The translations under genes were made by a program, and so were the position numbers. The notes under the pieces are model-generated. The model worked only from the letters and a program-made list of their open reading frames with translations, did no database searches and was not told where the DNA came from. Shown in pieces: positions 12,201 through 23,480 of a stretch of 64,000 bases of DNA. Every line of letters begins with the position of its first letter. Position 1 is the stretch's first letter. The DNA is taken from the NCBI RefSeq assembly GCF_002865645.1, contig NW_020194620.1, forward strand, positions 1,371,353 through 1,435,352. Reading direction: 5' to 3'. This stretch comes from Hyaloscypha bicolor E (Eukaryota; Ascomycota; Leotiomycetes; Helotiales; Hyaloscyphaceae).

Positions 12201-15200
12201 CTCTATATTACTTTAGTAAACGGAGTTATAGTTATAGCTAGTAAATTATAGCTATATACCTGAAATACTAATTATAACTTATTTCTTTATATTAGTAATA
12301 AGTAAATAAAAATATTACTAGTTTCTAACTAATTTTTATTAAGAATAATTACTAAATAATGTTTTTTCTACCTATAATTAGTATTTTAGTACTAATATTA
12401 AGCTAATCTAGCTTGATTTCTATATTCTTAATAAGCTAGTCTCAGATATAAGTAATTCCGGAAAAGAGAATACTAGTTTATAAATTAATAAAAATAGTAA
12501 TAATTATTACTATATTCTAAAATTCTAGTATATTTATTATATATTACTCTTATCCTATCTATATTTCTCTTTTCTCTATCTATTAACCCTAGTAGTAATA
12601 TAAATTTACTTCTTATTTCTTTTTCTTCTAGTTAATATAGCCCTATATTAAATAAAACAAAATATTTAAAAAATTAGATAGTAACCCTTAATACTAAAAG
12701 ATTAAGGTAAGCTATTTATTTCTGTTATTATATACTTTAACTAATTATTAATAGGGAAGCGGCCTTAAGATATTAAGAAAGAATAACTATAATTACCTTT
12801 TTATAAGAATATATATTTAGAAGAAATATAATACCCCTAAAAATAAACTATATCTAAAGATAAAAATACTAAATCCAAATACTTATTTCTTTCTCTAACT
12901 AGTAAAACTTCTAATAAAAAAATATACTATTTTCCTTTTACTATATTATAAAGCTAACTCAAGTCAAGTTTCCGTAAATTAAAGATTAAAAATAAAAATA
13001 ATTATAAGAAAACAAATTTATTCTTTCCTCTAATATTACTTTTTCTTAAAAGTAACTATAAAAGTTTCTTTTATAATTTTCTATTAAATATATAATTAGT
13101 AAGAATATAGCTATTAGTAATAATAGAGAGAAAATTAACTTACTTAAATACTAGAGAAGGAAGCTTTATTAGCCTAAGAAATATTTTAAATTAGAGAATA
13201 ATATAAATTATTTACTTATAAGAAAGAAATCTTTTTTATTTCTTTATAGTAAATAATCGGAAGCTAGCTTTATTATACCTAGCTTTATTATATCTAGTAA
13301 TTAAAAGCTAAAGGAAACTAAAAGTATTTTATATTAAAGTCTATAATATAGAATCCTACTTAAGACTAAAGATAGCTTTATATATAAATCGGATTTAGAT
13401 ATTATAAATATAAGTAAGACTATTTGCCGGATCCTCCTTAAAGCTAAATAAATAGTTCTAGAGAATTTATTATTTTAGAATAATCTCTTTAATAAAACAT
13501 ATAAAATAATATAAGATAAAAATAAAGCTAAAATTATTTAAGATATTACTTAACTAATTATTTCTTTTATTTAGTCTCTAACTATATATAATACTAAATA
13601 TCTAAAAACCTTAATTAAAAATATTAATAAAGACTAGAATAATTCTATTACTTTAACTAAGCCTTATCTATAACCCGACTATATTATTAGATTTAAGTAA
13701 ACTATATTTACTAAAAATTAGCTTAAAAAAATCTAGCTATTTATTAGTAGCTTCTCGGAAATATTTCTCTTTATAAATATATATTATATATACTTCTCGT
13801 TTCTTATATATAAGATTAAGTATAGTATTATAATACTTAATATTATAGACTAGTAAAATACTTATAATATAACTCTTATTATAAGAGATATTATAAAACT
13901 CTTTAAGCTAGTAAAATATTAAAAAAAGCTTTACTAGAAAATACTTGCTTTTTTAATTTTATATAATTATAAAATAGTAAAAATCTATAGCTATTATCCG
14001 ATAATTAATAGAAATAAAATTACTTTTTATTACTATTCTATTTATAAATTCAATTTTATAGAATTAGATAGTAAAAAGAAATAGATAATATATATATTTA
14101 CTAGAAATATCTATAATATATAAATACTAACTTATTTTAAAAGAATCTATTTAGTTATTAATAAGTTATTATCTAATCTGGATTTTAAAGTCTTATAATA
14201 ATCTAAGTTAAGGAAATCTAGACTTTTATAGAAATTAGAAAGCTATTACTTCTCTAACTATAATACTATATCTTTAGAGGAAACTAATAGTTAAATAAGC
14301 TATATTAGTTTATAAGATATTATTCCTAATACTTTAATATCTTAGAGAATTAATAGAAAAGTATTTAGAAAGCTAAAGAAAAAGGCTTAACCTATAAAGT
14401 TATACTAATCTCAAAATACTAGTTAAAAATAGAAATACTTTTAAAATAATTAGCTATTTAGGAAAGAAAATAAATATATAAGTAAAATAAAGACCTAAAA
14501 GTATTTATTTACTAGGGAGTTTTAGGGAAATCTATATAATATAATAAAATAAATTAACTAATTTATATAATTAATCCTATAGTTATTTTTAATTAAAGAT
14601 ATTACTAGGCCTAGTAAATAAATAAGAAACCTCTATTTTTTTTTCTCTTTACCTATCCCGTTCTCCTATCTAATATAGCTTCTATACTTACTAAATTCCT
14701 ATAAGTATAAATATTTAAGAAGCTAATATTTCAGAAATTATCTAATTTCATTTATATTACTAGTTAAAAACGCTTACTATTAGGGAAATACAGGAAGAAG
14801 TAAGGAAGATCTATTCTTACTAAATTTAGAACTTACTAGAAATTTTATTAATAATATATTAATATCCTTAGAAATAGATATTTAATTTTTTTTATCTCAA
14901 GTATTAAAAATCTATAGAAAGCCCTATTATTCTTAGTACTAAAGCTATAGTATAATAATATAGAATATAGACTTATATAGAAATAAAAAGTTTTTAAGGA
15001 ACTCTAGTATTATTATCTTTCTAATACTATTAATCTCTAAAAGTTTTATACCTATTCTATAATTTCTTAATACTATTCTCTAATAATTCTCTCTAGTACT
15101 TAGTAGATAATAGCTCAGAGGCAATAGCTTTAACTTCCGTATCTAATATAGTATTTATAATAATAGATAAAAAGATCTTTTCAAGCCTATATATAATATA

Positions 15201-15275
15201 TTACTCGGTTTATCCTAATAAATATTAATAGATAAGTATATACTAAGAGCCGCTTATTTACCTATACGAGAAAGC
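6281..15275. other. RIP-saturated AT-rich tract, nothing recognised
   Basis: About 9 kb with almost no CA/TG and with stops in all frames. I looked for reverse transcriptase, RNase H, integrase, DDE transposase and helicase motifs on both strands and recognised none with confidence. It is probably one or more very old transposons below the limit of recognition by eye. A CT-rich tract near 8306-8330 followed by ttataataat could be part of an LTR but has no partner that I found. Confidence 0.5.
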
Positions 15276-18200
15276 TTACTCGCTTCTGGGACAGACTATA
15301 CTCTAGTATATATATATTATAAGATAAGTTCTATCTAGAAACTTTTTAAAGATCTAGTCCTAAGGCTTGCCCTCCTTCTTCTATATTACTAAGCACTACT
15401 TATTTATAGGGTCCTATAGGATATTTATCCTTATACTTAAACCGCCCTGCTTTTTAGCCTCGCTCAAATAACTATTATTATTACTACTAATATTAGGATT
15501 ACTATTACTCAAATCACCGCCATTATTACTACTAGACGGCTCACTCCCCTATAATACAAGAGCATATATGGCTTTATAATATTAGGGTCGGGAACACGTT
15601 ATATCCTTATAAATACTGCCTGCCTCTACGGTAGTCAATATAGCCTTGCTACCAGACGAGAGCCGGGATAGTATATACCGGCTAAAGCTAGTAATAAGGA
15701 ATAAATATTACTCTATTAGCTTAATAATAAAGTTATTAATCTTCCCTATATAGCTAATACTCGTAATAAGTCGGCTAAGCTAGCTAAAAGAAACTTCTTA
15801 CTTAGTATAGATTACTACTATAAAGAAGTAGTAATCTGCGGAATACAAACGGAATATAGCCTCGGCTAGTATTAGCAGGACGGCTCTAGATAATCGGTCG
15901 AGATTACTATAGTCGGGTAGTACGTCTATATCTGTGGTATATAGTATAGAAGGTCGAGCCTAGGGACTAGGAACTATAGTAACTCTCGAAGCCTAATTAG
16001 GTAGGGAGTACGACTTGGGAGAGCGCCTATAAGGCTTAAAGTATGGTCTCTATTAGCCGGTAGACCTCTATTACAGATAGTGCTTAAGCTTCTTATATAT
16101 TAGGCCATCTTAAGATAAGGACAGCCATTTTCGCTTTATAGGATATAGTTCCTTATTATCCTTATTCAACTCGATATTATTAAGCTTAATATTACTATTA
16201 CTATTACATCCCGCCTTATTATAACTCGGCTCTATTAGTAGATCAAGATTAGGAAGCAATTACCGTCTATTAGCCAGTCTTGAACTTTTACTAGCCTTCT
16301 CGGCTATTATTACTACTACTATAATATTCATCTCTTACTATATTCCATTATTCTTATTAATCTCCTACTCTACTTCTTATTACTCTCTCGCCCCCTTATT
16401 AATAAGGAGAATATCAAGCATATAATTAACTAGCTCGTATTTGTTTATTATGCCTCGACTAATATAAAGATAACCCTTTTAACTAAGCTAGATCTCTGGC
16501 AATACTCTGTAATAATATAGAGGCGGGCTTAAAAAAAAAATCATGGCCTTAAATCTAGTATAACGTAATCCTTCTATACTAATACTATTATATAATAGCT
16601 TGCTCTAGAGATATAAAGAAGAAATATAAGAATATACGGAGTCTGTTATTAAAGCTCCTTATTTAGCAAGCCGCATATATAAAGCTATCTCGGGGTAGTT
16701 ATTAATATTATACCGCCTATTAGAACTATAAGAAGGGGCCGGAATTATTGAGTTAATAGCTATCTCTAGGCTATTAAAAAGTCTAGTACCTGGTACTATT
16801 ATACTTTTAGTATAAAAACTAATATTATTAGCTTTAGCTTTGGAGACACTCAAGTCGCTATTACCTAATAAGATAATTAGATTATCTATACTATATTAGA
16901 AAAATTAGCTGTCTATTTCTATAATAGAAAGTATAATAGGTATAGCTTATATAGACTCCCGCCCAAGTTATTACTTTATACTAACCTGCTCTAGTTAATA
17001 GAGCCACCTTTCTTATCTATAGCTATTTCCTTAACTCTGCCTATCTTGTCTAGGCCTTAACTCCCTATTATAAAACCCTGTACTTATAGTTTAGTAAATA
17101 GTAAATCTTTAATTATAGGGAAGTTATAGTTATTATTACTTTCATTATTATTTATCTTATTACTATATCTATAAAAAATACCGGCTCCTAGTCAGATTCC
17201 TATAAGTTAGTTACTATTACTATAAGCTAAATATATCTCTATTATATACCTCAAATTCCGGGCCTAGAGCCCTAATTATTATTATTAGCTACTATTATTA
17301 CTACTAGCTATAGTATACTAAGTAATATATTACTCGACCTAATTTACTAAAGCTTATTAAGAATACTAACTTATTCCAGGGCCGGTTTATAGCCGGTTAT
17401 TATATTCTTAGAATATAGAAGAATTAGCTTATAAATATACTCTAATTTAATAAAAATAACTATCTTAGAAGCATAGAAATAATTAGGAATAAGAAGTTCT
17501 TTACTAGTTACTAGTTATATAACTAGATTATAAAAGAAATAGTAGAGATAAGGAAATTAAAGAATTTATATAGGCTTCTTATACTACCCTTATAGAACCG
17601 GAATATGCTTTTATAGCCCGCTATACTATACTATACTATACTAGGCTTCTTTTCTTCTAATACTCTTACTATAAAAAAATGCCTTAGTATTAATATAGTT
17701 CCTCTTATATAGAGATATCCGCTATAATTATAAGGCCCTATTACTATTAATCCTATATTCTTATCCCGGAATATACCTATTTATAGCTATTATTCCTACT
17801 TTACTATATATTATAATTAGCTAATCTTAGTATTATTTCTCGATTATTAGTAAGGCTATAAAAAGCTAAGCAGGAAGAAGTAATAATTATTATACGAGGA
17901 TATATAACTTCGGATATTACTCTCTCTGCCCGTCTAAGGGCTTTAGATAGACTAGTAGACTAGTATATTCTCTAGGTCTTTCCCGTTGCCCGGTATCTTA
18001 GCTACTAATTCTATAGCTAGTATAATCTAATTAGCGGATCCTTAGTAGATCTTCCAAGGAAATTCTCCTAGCAGAGCCCTTATAATAATCCTACTGCCTC
18101 AAATTAGCCCAGGGCCATATAATTAGGACAAATACGCGATATACTATAGTAAGGAGGAAACTTACTAGGACGCTCCTAATATATTATTTACCTATAGTAC

Positions 18201-18530
18201 CTAGGGCAGCTAGGTAGAAGCCAGGCCGTATTATCTCGAGGCATTTCTGCAACTGGCTATTATGCTATAATAAGGGCAGGCCTTGTCTATAGCGTCTCAG
18301 TCTCCGGAGCGCACTGCTATATGAGGCAGTAATAGTATAATAATAAGGCAGATTACGAGAGGATCTAGATACTATTAAGCTCGTAACTCGGTTAATGCAA
18401 GGCATATATATAAGGGGATCCGCATTATAGCTACTTAGTAATATTGAGGCTAGAGGGGGCAATTATGAATTCTGGTTAAAGCTGCCCTGTACCTCGCTAG
18501 TACGGTCTTCTTAGCTATGGCGTGGCCGAT
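15276..18530 (-). pseudogene. Unidentified long protein gene relic, ~1,080 codons
   Basis: One minus-strand frame can be followed from about 18528 (ATAGCTAAGAAG, where ATA would be a mutated ATG) to the TAA at 15278-15276. It is interrupted only by TAG/TAA/TGA at plausible Gln/Trp/Arg positions. Segments include KKTVLARYRAALTRIHN at the start, LLGEFPWKIYQGSAN, IVIGPYNYSGYLYIRGTI, PSIVQYSIAGYKSIFRFYKG and FLISTISFII in the first half. A Gln-rich linker follows near 17.3-17.0 kb, with a further clear stretch (16853-16662) containing ANNISFYTKSIIVPGTRLFN. The last third has TTDIDVLPDYSNLDRLSRAV, a Ser/Asn-rich linker (GGDLSNSNPNISSNNNS) and a final KKFLDRTYLIIYIYQSIVC. I recognise no family and see no integrase, RT, transposase or YR-recombinase signature. 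Base composition is clearly less AT-rich than both flanks, so it was RIPed less, or later, or was once a single-copy gene. Confidence 0.5.
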
Positions 18531-18677
18531 TAGGAGAGCCTGGCGGGAAGGAGTAGAATTTTAGGCAGAAGGGCCAAATACGTATAAAGAACAAGCACCG
18601 AGTATTGCGAGGCGGAGGTTATTAGGTTATTAAAAAGGAAGGAAGAAGGGAAAGAAGCAAGTAATAGAGTCGCGAGG

Positions 18678-18685
18678 TTTTTATA
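18678..18685 (-). promoter_or_regulatory. TATA box upstream of the 15-18.5 kb relic
   Basis: On the minus strand GGATATAAAAACC lies in a GC-rich context about 150 bp before the first recognisable codon. It is followed by a CT-rich leader (ttcccttcttccttccttt) of the kind common at fungal transcription starts. This supports reading the relic as a formerly transcribed gene. Confidence 0.45.
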
Positions 18686-18799
18686 TCCCGCAAAAGCGGC
18701 GGCCGGCCCGTATACGCGCCTTGCCTAATGCAGAGGTCGCAGTTTCCGTATACAGACTTGCCATCTGGTCGTTTACTTTATTATATTATCTTTTTAGAA

Positions 18800-20015
18800 A
18801 TAAAATTATAATATCTCTATTTCCTATATTAAGAACTTTTAAATATTAAGCTTTTTAATTTATTTCAGGTAATTTTTCTTATAAATATAACTATTTATAT
18901 CCAGATTAGTAATACTAGATTTAGAAATAGAAATTATAGTATTAAATTAGAGCTATAGATTTAGGCAAAATTAATTAGAAATATAATACTTATATCTATA
19001 TTTCTTAATTTTCTAATTTTTAAAAAAGAAATCTCGTATTTTCTTATTTATTTAAGTAATAAAAATATACTTTTTATTTTTAGTAATTTTATAGATTTTA
19101 GTAACTAGCTTTAAAGTATTCTTAATAATATAAATATCTCCTATATTAATAAAAAGAATATTAGTAAATTATTAAATATATATTTTATAAAAAGCTTTAA
19201 GAAATCCATTAATAATTCTATAGTATTCTCGTTTATAAATAGATTTCAAAATACTACTATATATTTTCTTAAAAGTATATTTATTCTACTAAGCAAATAT
19301 TAATTTCTATTTAGCTAATATTTTATAGATATACTAATTAATTTTAATTTTCTCGAACTTAATATTCTTAGTCTTCTGCTTTTTAGTTTTAGATATAATT
19401 ATAGAAGTCTTTTTAGATAATATTTTTCTTTTTAAAATAGAAGATTTCTTTATTTTATTAGCTTTATATTTAAACTAGTACTTAGATTTTCGCTATTTAT
19501 TAAAAGTTTTAGGCTTAGTTTACTTTTTTTTCTTACTAGATTCTTTTTATTTAGTTATATTAGTTCTACTAGTTTTACTAGCAGATTTATTACTAGGCTA
19601 TATTAAATTAGCTCTATTTTTATTAGCTAGATTTAATTAAATTAAAGCTAAAATTATAATAGGGGTCTATTTTTTAGGCTTATCTCAGAAAGCAAAAAAA
19701 GACTTATTATTATAAATTCCCTTAATTAAAATTCCGGAAGTATTAAAGATATACTATCTAGCCTTAAAATTATTAGCTAATAGTAGCTTAAAAATTAATT
19801 CTCTAGATTTCGAAATAGCTTTAATATACTTAAATATCTTAATAATATCTAATTTAGTAAATATACTAGTATTTTAATATTTCTTATTTTTAATATATTT
19901 TAAAATAGCTTTATTAATTAATTAAATAGCTTTATATACTAAAGCTTTTATTTTAAAGAGAAAATATAACTTCTTATAAATGTTTTTATTAAGATTATTA
20001 CAAATATTATTAATA
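18800..20015 (-). pseudogene. Lys-rich downstream gene of gypsy copy 1, 3' part
   Basis: Continuation, beyond the Fot insertion, of the frame that starts near 23480. It reads FFAFQDKPKKQTP-like sequence (with stops), a basic tract with KKKK and NKQRKSKYQFKYKANK, then QKLIFAQQNKYTFKKIYSSI, KREYYRIINGFLKAFYKIYI and TNILFINIGDIYIIKNTLKL. No known domain recognised. Alternatives are a gag-like protein of an adjoining element or an extra ORF of the gypsy element; both gypsy copies carry it in the same place and orientation. Confidence 0.45.
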
Positions 20016-20105
20016 CTCGCAGGCATTTCCGCACCCGGTTCGGGCCAGCTCGCTATGCTCGCTAGTGACACCAATTCCGACATCCCAGCAACTCCGACAT
20101 CGATT
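20016..20105 (+). repeat. Left terminal/subterminal repeats of Fot element
   Basis: Terminal CTCGCAGGCATTTCC pairs with the right end. Two 12-mers, CAATTCCGACAT and CAACTCCGACAT, lie 17 bp apart in the same orientation and are mirrored at the right end. Paired subterminal 12-mers suggest transposase binding sites (inference). Confidence 0.75.
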
Positions 20106-20378
20106 TTTTAGTCTATATATTAGATTAAAAAACAACCACACATCCAATAAAGATAATTTTTTTATATAATTATAGGCTATACTAGACTCTATAATCGCGT
20201 AATAGAGCATTTTTTTATACGATTACGTGGTGTTGTGCTATAAATTAAAACGTGATTTTTAGAATTCTTTTCGGAGGGAACTCGCTTAACGCCGAAGCCA
20301 AAAAACACCAAAAATCGCGGGGCATTAATTATATTAATCACTAATTCAACTACCAAATCAACCACCAAATTAACTACC

Positions 20379-22685
20379 ATGCCAAAAGCCATGCGTCAAA
20401 CGTCGAGAAGACAGGTTGAAGAGCTTGCTAGGAGGCTCCGGAAGATGCCAAAGTACAAGACGAAGCTATATTTGGAGAAGGAGGCTCGAATGCAGGAGGC
20501 CCTGAAGGCATACCACGACCTATCCGAAACCGAAATTACTAGCTTGTGGATCGTAGCAGGCGTATTTGACGTCTCTTATACGACTTTATATGGAAGGGAA
20601 CAGGGAGCAAAGCCTCTTTCGGAGAATGGAGGGCATAATACGCGCCTAAATAAGGCCCAGGAGATGAGCCTAATATGGTATATGGATATAGCCATTGAGG
20701 GGTTTCCCGCTTCGGTATGATATGGTTACTCGGGCTGCCACGCAAATTCTAGAGGCTATAGGCCTAATTAATAGAGATAATGATCGCCTGGGGAATAATT
20801 GGGCTCTTCGTTGGGTAGAAAAGCAAAGGAAGCTTGGGAGATACCATGCTATATGTACAAAGCCTATGGATTATCAACGGAAGGAGGCACTTATTCCAGA
20901 ACTAGTCTTAGAGACGTTCGCACGGCTCCAGGCTATTTTGGATAAGTACGAAATACAAATATTCGATATATATAACGTTGATGAGATTGGTTTTCGTATT
21001 GGGTGCATTGCTAGTTCGACAGTAATTATACATAAGAATATTCGAGAGGTAAGCACCACCTGATAATTATACTTAGTACTTTATACTTCGCACTTGCTAA
21101 TTAATAATTATAGGTTTATGTCAAAGATCTAGCCGAACGAGAGTCGATTATAGTAATAGAGTGCATTTTAGCCGGAGGTTTCGTAATTAAAGCCTTTATT
21201 ATTATGCCTTATAAGGTGTTTAAAGAGAAGATATTCGATAATAATCTCCCCGATGGTACGAAAATCGCCCAGAGCGAAACAGGCTATACAGATAACGAGC
21301 TAGCTATTAGCTAGCTATGGCATTTCCACTATTAAACCAAGGGCATACGAAAAGGCAAATATCGTCTTCTCATCTTCGATGGCTACGGTAGCCATATGAC
21401 TTACGAATTTGTATCTATTTGCGAGTAATTGGATATAATACCCTTCTATTTACTAGCACATTCCACACACTTCTGTCAACCACTAGATATAGGCTATTTC
21501 TTATAAGAGAAGCACTGGCATAAGCGCTCTATTAAAGACAGAGTTCGTGCGGGGAAAAATAACTTTACGAAGACTACGTTCCTTCAGGTATTAACTCAAA
21601 TTCGTAAGAAAACCTTTACTAAAGGAAATATCCAATCATCATTCAAAAGAGCGGGCATCCACTCCCTTAATCCTGAGCCAGTTCTTAGGGCTATGAAGCT
21701 TCGTACTGAGAAGAAACTAGGCGATCAGGAGGTCAAAGGACGGCTTTATACCCTCAATAAAAACTGCCTTAACGAAGCTATTTGCGTACCTGCGTCAAAC
21801 GAGCCCCAAGCTAGAATGGAACCTCCTAATCGCTCAATATAGGAGGAACAGCCTAATGCCTCCCCTGATTTTGAGCCCCTTTATTCCGATATTCCTTCAA
21901 GTAATAACAAAATAGAGCTTCCTCCGCTCAATCAAGCTCAAAATCAAAGCACTAACGACACTAACGATCTTATTCAACCCTTTTCTGAGACTAATATTAC
22001 CGATTATGGCAAAGAGAACTCTGGAATTAAGGGTCTTAATCCACAATAGTATACCAAAACCGCTTTTATACAGACCCCCTACAGAGCAAAAGGGATCTTT
22101 GCACACGCAGATTTTCTCGAAAGATACAAAGATACTATATCGTCTCCCTCTCGAAAGCTTTCAAATAAGAAGTTCAGAAAAGGGGCCCAAATTAAGGCTA
22201 ATTTGGAAGCCATCGCCAAGCAGCAGTTACGGGACAAGGACGATCGAGATCTCTGGGCTAGTAATTCCCCTTTTATAAACGAAGAGGATTACGAACAATA
22301 CGTTAAACCTGTTCATGGAGGCCGTATAATCTCCTCTACAGAAGGTCTACGTAATATTAAAGCTAGAAACGATAGGGAAGAGGAAGACGAACTCACTAGA
22401 ATAAGGAAAGAGCTAGAGCTAGCCGAATACCGGCACAAAGCAGTGGTTGAAAAGGAGGAAAATAAGATTAGAAGGGAGGTTAAAAAGGCTCAAAAGGCAG
22501 AAGATGATCGAAAAAAGAAGGAACAGAGGGCTAAGGAGAAAGCAGAAAGAGATAAGAAGAAGAGAATAGAGGAGGAGGCCAAGGAGGCTAGAAGACAGGA
22601 AGCTTTGGTACAGGGAAAGAAGCCACGGGGCAGGAAGCGTAAGATTAAAGCTATTAATACTCAGATAACGCAGGAAGATATATAG
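20379..22685 (+). pseudogene. Fot1/pogo transposase (CENP-B HTH + DDE_1, DD35D)
   Basis: Cut-and-paste transposase that would act in the nucleus on the element's inverted repeats. The start ATG at 20379 opens MPKAMRQTSRRQVEELARRL. The first ~220 residues hold the helix-turn-helix/CENP-B-type DNA-binding part (NWALRWVEKQRKLGRY). Catalytic acids are all kept: VDEIGF (20980-20982), FDGYGSH (21378-21380) and QPLDIGYF (21486-21488), with 35 residues between the second and third, as in Fot1-type transposases. An intron interrupts at 21049-21113. A one-base excess near 20708 (GFP then A instead of LRYD) shifts the frame. In exon 2, six stops replace likely Gln/Trp codons. The C-terminus (22300-22680) is a long Glu/Lys-rich coiled coil ending in a basic nuclear-localisation-like KKPRGRKRKIK. 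Restoring the frame gives about 746 residues. Confidence 0.93.
21049..21113 (+). other. Spliceosomal intron in Fot transposase
   Basis: 65 bp, GTAAGC at the 5' side, TTGCTAATTAA branch-type sequence and TATAG at the 3' side. Splicing joins ...NIRE to VYVKDLAERES in frame, and the unspliced frame meets a stop within 12 bases. Typical size and signals for a filamentous ascomycete intron. Confidence 0.85.
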
Positions 22686-22939
22686 ACTTCTAATTTTAAT
22701 AGTAATATATGATTTAATATCGATAAATATGGTAATTAGTTAATGTGCTACAAACTGATTTTAATAGGAAGCACGAATGTCATTATGATTTTAAAGTGAA
22801 TTATTAATAATTTATGCCAGAACCTTTTTATTTGGCAGAAAGCTCTATTAGGCGATTATAGACTTAATTAAGGGCTATAATAATCTAATTTTGTTATTTC
22901 GATATTTTATGTGGTTGATTTAATAATTAATATTTTATC

Positions 22940-23029
22940 GCAAATGTCGGAGTTGGTGGTATGTCGGAGTTGCTGGGTCCGACTTGCTAGTGCAAGTCGG
23001 CCCCAGCAAAGCGAGGAATTGCCGACGGG
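22940..23029 (-). repeat. Right terminal/subterminal repeats of Fot element
   Basis: Two ATGTCGGAGTTG copies at 22944-22955 and 22961-22972 mirror the left end. A further inverted repeat (GTCCGACTTGCTAG...GCAAGTCGG) precedes the terminal GGAATTGCCGACGGG, which pairs with the left tip. Confidence 0.75.
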
Positions 23030-23030
23030 T

Positions 23031-23480
23031 ATATTAGCTAAAAGCTTTATTATATAATATAATTCTATTCTAACTCTTAGTTTTTAGACTATTTATTATA
23101 GTCTTAATCTTATTAAGCTTTTTTTATTTACTTTTAGAAATGCCTTTAATAATAATCTCGAATTCTTTATTATTAGCTTAGTAGTTCTTTAGCTTCTCCT
23201 TAATTAATTCTAGTTTAGTTTTGTTTCTAATAAAAGTCTTTTATTTTAAGAACTTATTATATATACTACTTAGTTTATTTAGAATATTTATATTAAATTC
23301 AGTAATTATAGCTCTCTTTTCTAGTATTAGTAGGCCTTTTATAACTACTTAAGCTCCTTTAATACTCTAAACTTTAATACTATTAATTTATAGGCTTTTA
23401 ATAATACTATAGCTTATAAGAACTAGCTATTATATTTTACTAGCTTAAGAAATCTATTTTTTAATTATTTTATTATTTTT
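23031..23480 (-). pseudogene. Lys-rich downstream gene of gypsy copy 1, 5' part
   Basis: Inverted counterpart of the frame beginning ATG at 63482. It reads roughly as a coiled-coil region with KLELIKKKLKNY and SKSKQKKLNKI-like sequence and is cut by the Fot element at the TA at 23030. Function unknown. The frame resumes at 20015 and continues to about 18800. Confidence 0.45.

Larger units (their letters stand above)
20016..23029 (+). mobile_element. Fot1/pogo-type DNA transposon (Tc1/mariner superfamily)
   Basis: A 3,014-bp element, much richer in G/C and CA/TG than its surroundings, flanked by TA on both sides (20014-20015 and 23030-23031). Its ends, CTCGCAGGCATTTCC and the reverse complement CCCGTCGGCAATTCC, are imperfect inverted repeats. 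Each end also carries two copies of CAACTCCGACAT or a one-base variant (20072-20083 and 20089-20100; reverse complement at 22944-22955 and 22961-22972). The second gypsy copy shows the same site without the element (agctaatatattaataat at 63911-63928), which fixes the boundaries and the TA duplication. It contains one transposase gene with six in-frame stops and one frameshift, so it is dead but recent. Confidence 0.93.

Noticed and set aside
15276..18530. Starship captain (DUF3435 tyrosine recombinase) or other cargo protein
   Set aside because: No catalytic Arg/His/Tyr pattern or cargo-family motif could be recognised, so no such name is given.
20189..20392. Minus-strand open frame upstream of the Fot transposase
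   Set aside because: Lies in the transposon's 5' region opposite the coding strand, with no family features.
22006..22278. 90-codon open frame in the Fot element
   Set aside because: Alternative frame of the transposase exon 2, which continues unbroken in another frame to 22685.
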